From Fusobacteriaceae bacterium (GTDB lineage Bacteria > Fusobacteriota > Fusobacteriia > Fusobacteriales > Fusobacteriaceae): a stretch of 7,770 bases of DNA. The stretch lies in the NCBI GenBank assembly GCA_030625925.1, contig DAOUPY010000059.1, forward strand, positions 1 through 7,770. The letters are read 5' to 3'. How positions within the stretch are numbered: the first letter of the stretch is position 1; every line of letters starts with the position of its first letter. The position numbers and the translations under genes are program-made. The notes beneath the pieces were generated by a model. The model saw only the letters and a program-made list of their open reading frames with translations. It did not search any database and was not told the origin of the DNA. Positions 1 through 6,202 of this stretch are shown here, piece by piece.

Positions 1-10
1 TTTTATTTTG

Positions 11-19
11 TGGTATAAT
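11..19 (+). promoter_or_regulatory. Extended -10 promoter element of the dinG-like gene
   Basis: TGGTATAAT matches the extended -10 consensus TGnTATAAT exactly. A matching -35 box would fall off the left edge of the window and cannot be checked. Transcription would start near position 26, leaving a very short leader before the ribosome binding site AAGGTGG (30-36) and the ATG at 44. This suggests the whole + strand gene series may begin here. Confidence 0.6.
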
Positions 20-43
20 AGGAGAATAGAAGGTGGATGAATA

Positions 44-2479
44 ATGATATTAGAAAAAATTTCAGAAAATATAATAGGAAAAATGAAGGAAGAAATTGAG
101 AACGCCCATGGAAATGAGGTGTTTTTTCGTGGTATCCCAAATAATGAAGGAATGGTCGATGAGATAGAGGTTATTGCTAGAGGGAATAAGGGATCGGTAC
201 CGGCTCTTCTCAAGAGGATGAAAAAAAAGGAAGTCATAATCCATAATCATCCTTCGGGCTATTTATACCCGTCTGATGCGGATGTAGCTGTGGCGTCTAT
301 GTATTCAGATCAAAAAGACGGTGCCTCATATATTGTAAATAATGCTGTAGATGATATCTATGTCATGGTAGAGATAAATAAAACAGAGATTAAAAAGATA
401 GATATAGGGCCATATTTTGAGGAAAAAGGTCTTTTAGCAGGAATATTTAAAGGATTTGAGTATAGAGAAGAACAATTTCATATGGCTAAACATATTGAAG
501 ATGGGCTTAATAATAAAACTAAAGTTGTAGTAGAGGCAGGAACAGGAACAGGAAAAACCCTTGCTTACTTAATACCAAGTATAGAGTGGGCTGTAAAAAA
601 TGAAAAAAAGGTGATAATTACAACTAATACTATAAATTTACAGGAGCAGCTCCTCCACAAAGATATCCCCATAGTAAAAAAATTATTGCCTGAAAAATTT
701 ACCTATGTTTTGGTCAAAGGCAGGGGAAATTACCTGTGTAACAGAAAAGCGGCCAATATAGGTATAGGAGGGAGCTCAGAGATCGATGATATGAGCAGTT
801 CTCAAAAAGACCAGGTCAGTTATGTATTGAAGTGGTTTAAATCCACCGAACATGGAGATAAGGGAGAACTTCCATTTGAGGTAGATTATATAGTTTGGGA
901 ACAATTTATGAGTGAGACAGATATCTGTGCAGGGAGCAAGTGTGCTTTCAAGGAAAGTTGTTTCTTTTTAAAATCCAGGGAGGAGAAGAAAAAAGCGGAT
1001 GTTTTGATCACCAATCATCATATGTTTTTTGCTGATCTGTCCATACGAAAAGAAGTGGGGTTTAATACAGATTATTCCATATTTCCAGACTATGATCTGG
1101 TAGTATTTGATGAAGCCCATAATATAGAGAATGTAGCTCGAGATTATTTTTCCTATGAGGCATCTAAATATTCATTTAATAAGACGTTGAATAATATCCA
1201 TCATGTAGGAAAGAAAAAAGATTCCAGCAAATATACAGGATTATTAAATTATTTGAGAAATATAAAATATAAGGGATATGACTCTATAAAAAAAGAGATC
1301 ATCGAAGAACTAATATCCCGGCATCTAGATTTGGTTAACCGTGGGAACGAATATTATCTGAAGGTTATAGAAGCTTTTGCAGGACAATCTCAGGGGAATA
1401 TCAGTCTTCGACTGCGAAAGGAAGAGTTAAAACACTGGGAGCATTGGGAAACATTGAAAGGCTTAGAGGAAGAAATGCTCCTAACCTACAATGCCTATAT
1501 GAGAAGGTTAAAGAGCTTAATTCGTGTAATAAAAGAGATTGATGATGAGACAGGAATAATAAGCGATTTCACAAAATATACTGAAAGGCTGGAAACATAT
1601 TTTTCTAACTATAATTTCATAAAGGAGATGGACGATAAAAATTTTATCTATTGGATATCTCTAAATCAAAAAAAAAGTAATGTAAAATTTGTAGCGACAC
1701 CTTTAAAAATAAGTGATGAACTGGATGAAAATCTGTATTCTAACTTGGAACATCTGGTATTTACCTCTGCAACGATGGCGATTAACGGCAGTTTTAAATA
1801 TTTTAAAAAATCCATAGGACTTCATGAAGAAGTCTTAGAAAAGATAATTGATTCTCCTTTTGATTATGACAAGCAGATGAAGGTATATATTCCAAAAGAT
1901 CTGCCATCTCCTACAGATCGTGGTTTTTTAGATGGGGTAAAGGATTTTGTAGAAAAACTCATAAAGAGGACAAAAGGTAATACATTTTTATTGTTTACCT
2001 CATATTCTACATTGAATTATCTATACTTCATGTTAAAGGACAGACTAGAGGAGGAGGGATATGAGTTATTTATCCAGGGGCAGGCACCGAGAAATCAATT
2101 GGTGGACATGTATAAAAAAAGCAGTAAACCTGTACTTTTTGGAACAGCATCATTTTGGGAAGGGGTAGATGTGAAAGGAGATAAACTCAGCTCTGTAATC
2201 ATAGTAAAGCTGCCATTTAAAGTACCCAGTGATCCTGTGGTAGAAGCCATCATAGAAAATCTAAATGATGAGGGGAAAAATGCCTTTATGGAGTACCAGA
2301 TACCTGAATCAATAATCAAATTTAAACAGGGAATAGGAAGGCTTATTAGGAGTTGTGATGATAGAGGTGTAATAACAATTTTAGATAATAGAATTATAAA
2401 AAAACGATATGGGAGTCTATTTATAGACTCAATTCCAACAAAAAATATCCATATAAAAAACAAAGATGATATCATATAG
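44..2479 (+). CDS. dinG: JAMM (RadC-like) metalloprotease domain fused to DinG-family Fe-S DNA helicase
   Basis: This 811-aa protein has two parts. Residues 1 to about 125 form a JAB/MPN domain with a full JAMM zinc signature: H67-x-H69, then S77 and D80 with JAMM spacing (H-x-H-x7-S-x2-D), in an HNHPSG..PS..D setting typical of RadC. E25 or E35 could be the catalytic glutamate. From about residue 140 it is a superfamily 2 XPD/DinG helicase: Walker A AGTGTGKT (165-172), four cysteines placed as the DinG iron-sulfur cluster ligands (C232, C295, C300, C306), the DEAH box (356-359), a TSATM motif near 575, and a C-terminal QGIGRLIR motif VI. DinG proteins are 5'-3' helicases that unwind forked DNA, R-loops and G-quadruplexes during repair. 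Firmicute DinG often carries an N-terminal exonuclease domain instead; here a JAMM domain takes that place. The ATG is set by AAGGTGG seven bases upstream. The helicase call is secure; what the JAMM domain acts on is unknown. Confidence 0.93.
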   Translation: MILEKISENIIGKMKEEIENAHGNEVFFRGIPNNEGMVDEIEVIARGNKGSVPALLKRMKKKEVIIHNHPSGYLYPSDADVAVASMYSDQKDGASYIVNNAVDDIYVMVEINKTEIKKIDIGPYFEEKGLLAGIFKGFEYREEQFHMAKHIEDGLNNKTKVVVEAGTGTGKTLAYLIPSIEWAVKNEKKVIITTNTINLQEQLLHKDIPIVKKLLPEKFTYVLVKGRGNYLCNRKAANIGIGGSSEIDDMSSSQKDQVSYVLKWFKSTEHGDKGELPFEVDYIVWEQFMSETDICAGSKCAFKESCFFLKSREEKKKADVLITNHHMFFADLSIRKEVGFNTDYSIFPDYDLVVFDEAHNIENVARDYFSYEASKYSFNKTLNNIHHVGKKKDSSKYTGLLNYLRNIKYKGYDSIKKEIIEELISRHLDLVNRGNEYYLKVIEAFAGQSQGNISLRLRKEELKHWEHWETLKGLEEEMLLTYNAYMRRLKSLIRVIKEIDDETGIISDFTKYTERLETYFSNYNFIKEMDDKNFIYWISLNQKKSNVKFVATPLKISDELDENLYSNLEHLVFTSATMAINGSFKYFKKSIGLHEEVLEKIIDSPFDYDKQMKVYIPKDLPSPTDRGFLDGVKDFVEKLIKRTKGNTFLLFTSYSTLNYLYFMLKDRLEEEGYELFIQGQAPRNQLVDMYKKSSKPVLFGTASFWEGVDVKGDKLSSVIIVKLPFKVPSDPVVEAIIENLNDEGKNAFMEYQIPESIIKFKQGIGRLIRSCDDRGVITILDNRIIKKRYGSLFIDSIPTKNIHIKNKDDII

Positions 2480-2496
2480 GCTGATATTGGAGGCAG

Positions 2497-4572
2497 ATGA
2501 TGAAAAAAATAGAGCTTTTTGGTAGAAGGTTAACAATTGGGTTTGAGAAGAAGGAAAAAGTAAAAAAAGAAACGAAAGATATGGAGTTGTCTACAAGAGA
2601 AGTGGTCAATGAAAAGGTCGTGTATTTGATCTTAATATTAGTGCTGACTGTAGTCAGTGCGAATACATATCTATTCAGTGGTTATCTAAAATTAGGAGAT
2701 GTGGCCAGAAGGGATGTAATTGCTCCTACAGACATAGTTTATAATGATAGAGATGCCAAAGAAAGAATAGTTTCTGATATCCTGGCAAATTCCCAAAAGG
2801 AATATATAAGTATAGAGAATGTAGAGGAAGAAACAGTAAAAAAGATAAATATTTTTTTTGAACAAATAAAAAGGAATAAAAAAATAGATTTAAACCTAGC
2901 TTATCAGAGGATAAACAATGAGCTTAACATAGAAATCCCGTCTGAAGTTTTTATATATTTATTTGAAAAACCAAATGATGAGCTGGATAACATAAAAGAT
3001 AAATATTTGAAAGATATAAAAACCTTGTATAAACAAGGAGTAAAAAAAGATGGGAATTTATTGAGGCTGAATAATATATTTGAAGTGATTGAGGATTTGG
3101 ATTTTTATGAGGAAAGTTTTATAAGAGCCTTTATTAAACCGAACTATATCTTGGATAGTGAAAAAACTGAAGAATTACTCAATGAAAAAATAGAACAGAT
3201 AAAAAATGTATCGGTTCGTATAAAAGCTGGATCAGTAATCTTGAAAAAAGGTGAAGTCGTTTCAGAAAGCAAGGTAGTTATATTAAAAAATGCAGGACTT
3301 TATGGAAAAACAGGAAAGATAGTAAAATTTATGGGAACACTTATCTATTTATTTATATTGTCTGTAATTTTTAAAAATATTTGTACAAAGTTTATGTTTA
3401 ATGAAATAAGAAAAAAAAATTATTACAGTGCTATAATGTTATCCATGGCTGTGGGGATTATATCTTCTAGGGTTATAGATCCTAATTGGAAATATATATT
3501 ACCTATAGAAACTGTATTTATACTTTTAGGAATCCTGATAAATATAAAAACCAGTTTAATTATAGGTGGATTCTTGATCCTCTATGCTATTCCATTAAAT
3601 GGATTTAGTGTAGAATATTTAGTTATAGAAATACTTAGTTTGATAGTTTCGTTATATCTGGTTACAAAAATAAAAAATAGAACGAATATTATTAATACAG
3701 GTATCTATATAGGGATGACCAAGGTATTTATAGTGTTAACCATGGCAGTTAGTTTGAATATGGAGTTTATAGATAGTTTAATTAAGAGTGGGGTATTATT
3801 TTTATCGGGAACTTTTACAGGGATGTTAACTATAGCACTCCTCCCATATTTTGAAAGAACATTTAATATTTTGACAGATATAAAATTATTAGAATTAGGG
3901 GACCTATCTCAGCCTCTGCTCAGACGATTATCGGTAAGTGCTCCTGGAACGTTTCATCACTCTATGATGGTGGCCACCCTGTCAGAGCAGGCTACAGAAG
4001 CTATAGGTGGTAACCATGTATTGGCTAGAGTAGCATCTTATTATCATGATATAGGTAAGATGAAAAGACCACAGTTTTATGTAGAAAACCAAGCTGATGG
4101 AGTAAATCCACATAATAATCTGAGTTCTACTCTGAGTACACTCATAATAACATCTCACACTAAAGATGGTGATGAGATGGGAAGGGAATACAACCTCCCT
4201 AAGGAAATAAGAGATATTATGTATGAGCATCAAGGGACGACTTTGCTGGCATATTTTTATAATAAAGCAAAGCAAAGCAATCCATATTTAGAGGAAAGTG
4301 ATTTTAGATATAGCGGGCCTAAACCTAAAAGTAAGGAGTCGGCAGTAATTATGCTGGCAGATTCCATTGAGGCAGCAGTAAGATCACTGGATGAAAAAAC
4401 ACCAGTAACTATAGAAAGGATGCTGCGAAAAATTATAGGTTCAAAGATAGAGGAACAGCAGCTTTCAGATGCAGACCTTACATTTAAAGAGATTGAAATT
4501 ATAATTCAAAGTTTTATAAAGGTACTCATGAGTATCCACCATGTGAGGATAAAATATCCAGGCCAGAAATAG
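2497..4572 (+). CDS. pgpH: 7TM-HD membrane cyclic-di-AMP phosphodiesterase, PgpH/YqfF family
   Basis: This 691-aa membrane protein has the full PgpH layout: a charged cytosolic N-terminus, one transmembrane segment (about 41-60), an extracytoplasmic 7TMR-HDED domain (about 62-268), a cluster of hydrophobic segments (about 275-455), and a cytosolic HD domain (about 480-680). Likely metal ligands are visible: H487/H488 in GTFHHSMM, H517-D518 in the HDIG motif, H554, H578 and D622 in the MLADSIEAA motif. In Listeria, PgpH hydrolyses cyclic-di-AMP to pApA, and its outer domain is thought to sense an external signal. The same activity here is inferred from family membership. The gene follows dinG after 17 bases, so the two are probably co-transcribed. 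Two adjacent ATGs occur at 2497 and 2500. The Shine-Dalgarno TTGGAGG (2487-2493) lies only 3 bases before the first but 6 before the second, so 2500 is the likelier start. Confidence 0.93.
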   Translation: MMKKIELFGRRLTIGFEKKEKVKKETKDMELSTREVVNEKVVYLILILVLTVVSANTYLFSGYLKLGDVARRDVIAPTDIVYNDRDAKERIVSDILANSQKEYISIENVEEETVKKINIFFEQIKRNKKIDLNLAYQRINNELNIEIPSEVFIYLFEKPNDELDNIKDKYLKDIKTLYKQGVKKDGNLLRLNNIFEVIEDLDFYEESFIRAFIKPNYILDSEKTEELLNEKIEQIKNVSVRIKAGSVILKKGEVVSESKVVILKNAGLYGKTGKIVKFMGTLIYLFILSVIFKNICTKFMFNEIRKKNYYSAIMLSMAVGIISSRVIDPNWKYILPIETVFILLGILINIKTSLIIGGFLILYAIPLNGFSVEYLVIEILSLIVSLYLVTKIKNRTNIINTGIYIGMTKVFIVLTMAVSLNMEFIDSLIKSGVLFLSGTFTGMLTIALLPYFERTFNILTDIKLLELGDLSQPLLRRLSVSAPGTFHHSMMVATLSEQATEAIGGNHVLARVASYYHDIGKMKRPQFYVENQADGVNPHNNLSSTLSTLIITSHTKDGDEMGREYNLPKEIRDIMYEHQGTTLLAYFYNKAKQSNPYLEESDFRYSGPKPKSKESAVIMLADSIEAAVRSLDEKTPVTIERMLRKIIGSKIEEQQLSDADLTFKEIEIIIQSFIKVLMSIHHVRIKYPGQK

Positions 4573-4742
4573 GAACTCGTAAGGTAGTTATTGTGGAAGC
4601 TAGACGACTATAAACTTCGCTTAAAACCAAGAATAAAGTATTATCCGTGTAGATTAGAGAGTTTTCTGTGTATCTCGACAGAGATCCGCGTTCTATAAAT
4701 TAGTGTAATTCGTGACAAAAAAAGATTAAAAAATAAAAAACG

Positions 4743-4756
4743 GTTCCTGGGGGAAC
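4743..4756 (+). terminator. Small hairpin before ybeY, possible terminator or leader structure
   Basis: GTTCC-TGGG-GGAAC forms a perfect 5-bp stem with a 4-base loop, preceded by six A residues and followed by TTTT. This resembles a short intrinsic terminator for the upstream transcript. However, the T run is only four long, and the ybeY Shine-Dalgarno begins four bases after it. It could equally be a leader structure that modulates ybeY translation. Confidence 0.35.
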
Positions 4757-4760
4757 TTTT

Positions 4761-4768
4761 AAGGAGGA
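4761..4768 (+). promoter_or_regulatory. Ribosome binding site fixing the TTG start of ybeY
   Basis: AAGGAGGA is a near-perfect Shine-Dalgarno sequence ending seven bases before TTG at 4776. No ATG lies at a suitable distance in frame, so this site supports the rare TTG start. Confidence 0.8.
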
Positions 4769-4775
4769 TATTCTT

Positions 4776-5246
4776 TTGAATATAACAGTAGAATTAACTA
4801 AGGGAATAGAAGGATACGATGAATTTATAGATTTAGAGACGGTAGAAGATTATATAAAAACTGTCATAGAAGATGAATATACCAGTGAAAAAGATCTATA
4901 TATGTCACTTTTATTGACAAACAATGAAAACATCCAGACAGTAAACAGGGATTACAGGGGGAAAGATCAGCCCACAGATGTAATATCATTTGCTTATTTA
5001 GATAATGAAGATGACTTTCAATTGGGACCTTATTTGACGCTAGGTGATATAGTGATATCTTTAGAAAGGGTAGAGGAGCAGGCCAGCGACTACAACCATA
5101 ACTTTAAAAGGGAATTTTACTATGTATTAACTCACGGTATCTTGCATCTGTTGGGCTATGACCATATTGATGAGGATGAGAAGAAGATAATGAGGAAGAA
5201 AGAGGAAGAAATTTTAGAGAAACACGGGTATAGCAGAGATATTTAA
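4776..5246 (+). CDS. ybeY: Endoribonuclease YbeY (rRNA maturation factor)
   Basis: This 156-aa protein has the usual family length. It carries the UPF0054/YbeY zinc signature HGILHLLGYDH, with ligands H120, H124 and H130, followed by an acidic stretch. The upstream strand with DQPTDVISFAY and a GDIVIS segment is also characteristic. YbeY is a cytosolic single-strand endoribonuclease involved in 16S rRNA 3'-end maturation and late-stage 70S ribosome quality control. Placement between pgpH and dgkA matches the conserved order in Bacillus and its relatives. It begins with TTG behind a strong Shine-Dalgarno and is flanked on both sides by gaps of more than 200 bp, unlike the other genes here. A small hairpin just before the binding site may affect its expression. 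The identity is very secure. Confidence 0.97.
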   Translation: MNITVELTKGIEGYDEFIDLETVEDYIKTVIEDEYTSEKDLYMSLLLTNNENIQTVNRDYRGKDQPTDVISFAYLDNEDDFQLGPYLTLGDIVISLERVEEQASDYNHNFKREFYYVLTHGILHLLGYDHIDEDEKKIMRKKEEEILEKHGYSRDI

Positions 5247-5305
5247 AGTTAATTTTGATTATTCATTGAACTTTCGAGATGGTGAAAACATTAAAAACCG
5301 TAGAG

Positions 5306-5326
5306 TTTGCCTGCGGCGGGAAAACA
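5306..5326 (+). terminator. Imperfect GC-rich hairpin after ybeY, possible terminator
   Basis: GTTT pairs with AAAC and CCT pairs with GGG (one T-G wobble) around a G/A mismatch, with a small GC-rich loop. The T-rich tract comes about ten bases after the stem, further than in a standard intrinsic terminator. Either termination is weak or this is part of a dispersed element. Confidence 0.25.
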
Positions 5327-5467
5327 GCCATAATTTTTCTTTGAAATCATCAAAATACTTTATTTTAAATAGAATTTTAAAGAAAATAAGAATTACATCT
5401 TAATATTATTGTGGGCTTTGTAAACGCGAAACATCAATTATTAATTGTCAATTTGATCGAAGGTCAT

Positions 5468-5475
5468 AGGGGTGG
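5468..5475 (+). promoter_or_regulatory. Ribosome binding site deciding the dgkA–PAP2 start
   Basis: AGGGGTGG lies four bases before GTG at 5480. No comparable site precedes the upstream in-frame GTG at 5411, so the downstream start is preferred. Confidence 0.65.
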
Positions 5476-5479
5476 TTTT

Positions 5480-6193
5480 GTGACAAAAAAAATAACTAAA
5501 AATGGTAAATTTAGTGAAAGTATAAATTATGCTTTAGAAGGAATAGTTACAGCCATAAAAACTGAGCGAAATATGAGGGTTCATATATTTGCTGCTATCT
5601 TGGTGGTTATACTCAGTCTTATGTTTGGTGTGACAGGATCGGATTTAAAAAGTTTATCTTTTGCAATCTCTCTGGTGTTCTTTGCTGAACTGGTGAATAC
5701 TGCTATAGAAGCTGCAGTAGATATTAGTACGACCAGATATCATCCACTGGCTAAAAAAGCGAAAGATGTAGCAGCAGGAGCGGTACTGGTAGTATCTCTC
5801 AATGCCTTGGTCATAGGATATATAATTTTTAGTAAACAAATCAAAGAAGATACTTTTGAAATTTTTAGGCTGTTGAAATCCTCCTATGTAGATACTGTTT
5901 TACTTGTATTATTTATAGTGGTAATAGGGGTCTTTGGAGTTAAATCCTACTATAAGAAAGGAAAATTATTACATGGAGGGATGCCTAGTGGACATTCTGC
6001 CCTGGCTTTTTCATTGTGGGTAGGAGTTTCCTATACCACAGAAAATATAGTGGTGACAATATTAACTTTTGGGATAGCTCTTTTAGTGGCTCAGTCTAGA
6101 ATAGAGGGACTGATTCACTCTCCTAAAGAGGTCCTGGCAGGGAGTATTCTAGGAACATTTGTTACGTATGTTTTATTAAAATTGATATTTTAA
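5480..6193 (+). CDS. dgkA: DgkA-type lipid kinase fused to a PAP2-like phosphatase
   Basis: This 237-aa integral membrane protein has two halves (numbering from GTG 5480). Residues 1 to about 120 are a DgkA-family kinase with three transmembrane helices, E29 in the TERNMRVH motif, and the AELVNTAIEAAVD signature giving E70, N73, E77 and D81. These match E. coli DgkA E28, E69, N72, E76 and D80, offset by one. In Gram-positive-type bacteria the enzyme is mainly an undecaprenol kinase. Residues from about 135 form a compact PAP2-like domain with about four helices, GGMPSGHSA (H172) and R207-x5-H213. The usual KX6RP motif is not recognisable, and the last motif has E217 where D is normal. If active, both halves would yield undecaprenyl phosphate, by phosphorylating the alcohol and by dephosphorylating the pyrophosphate. 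An alternative start at 5411 adds 23 non-conserved residues and is rejected. The next gene starts nine bases downstream, so they are probably co-transcribed. Confidence 0.88.
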   Translation: MTKKITKNGKFSESINYALEGIVTAIKTERNMRVHIFAAILVVILSLMFGVTGSDLKSLSFAISLVFFAELVNTAIEAAVDISTTRYHPLAKKAKDVAAGAVLVVSLNALVIGYIIFSKQIKEDTFEIFRLLKSSYVDTVLLVLFIVVIGVFGVKSYYKKGKLLHGGMPSGHSALAFSLWVGVSYTTENIVVTILTFGIALLVAQSRIEGLIHSPKEVLAGSILGTFVTYVLLKLIF

Positions 6194-6202
6194 GGTGGTA
6201 AA

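Larger units (their letters stand above)
4573..4775. other. Non-coding gap with degenerate GTGTA-type units
   Basis: This 203-bp gap has no credible reading frame. It interrupts an otherwise compact gene series. Its centre holds related short units: ATCCGTGT (4643-4650), CTGTGTAT (4666-4673), ATCCGCGT (4684-4691) and TTAGTGTAATTCGTG (4700-4714), which look like the remains of a dispersed intergenic repeat. A small inverted repeat ATCTC-GACA-GAGAT lies at 4672-4685. Weak promoter-like strings exist: a TATAAA at 4694-4699, and GTGACA (4712-4717) followed after 16 bases by TAAAAA. Neither is strong. The right end is A-rich and leads into the hairpin and Shine-Dalgarno of ybeY. Confidence 0.45.
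5247..5479. other. Non-coding gap with imperfect hairpin and AT palindrome
   Basis: No convincing gene is present in this 233-bp gap. A relatively GC-rich imperfect inverted repeat starts with GTTTGCCTGC and ends with GGGAAAAC (about 5306-5326), followed ten bases later by TTTTTCTTT. It could be a decayed terminator after ybeY. A promoter-like pair TTGAAA (5341-5346) and TTAAAT (5365-5370), 18 bases apart, is weak. Near the right end is the palindrome CAATTA-T-TAATTG (5435-5447), followed by GTCAATT, a repeat style often seen as dispersed intergenic sequence. The reading frame of the next gene extends back to a GTG at 5411 across this palindrome, but the extension lacks conserved content. Confidence 0.4.

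Noticed and set aside
2095..2475. 126-aa reverse-strand reading frame
   Set aside because: It lies opposite the conserved C-terminal helicase motifs of the DinG gene, has no convincing ribosome binding site and reads like an antisense shadow.
3982..4275. 97-aa reverse-strand reading frame
   Set aside because: It lies opposite the HD catalytic domain of pgpH; its composition is that of a shadow frame and no family is recognised.
4672..4685. ATCTC-GACA-GAGAT as a terminator or operator
   Set aside because: The stem is only 5 bp and is not followed by a T run; it may be chance or part of the repeat-like region.
4694..4699. TATAAA as a -10 box for ybeY
   Set aside because: No acceptable -35 box lies 16-18 bases upstream; the TCGACA at 4675-4680 is only 13 bases away.
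5411..5479. Upstream GTG start extending the DgkA–PAP2 protein by 23 residues
   Set aside because: There is no Shine-Dalgarno before it, the extension crosses a palindromic AT repeat, and E. coli DgkA key residues align with an offset of one when GTG 5480 is used.
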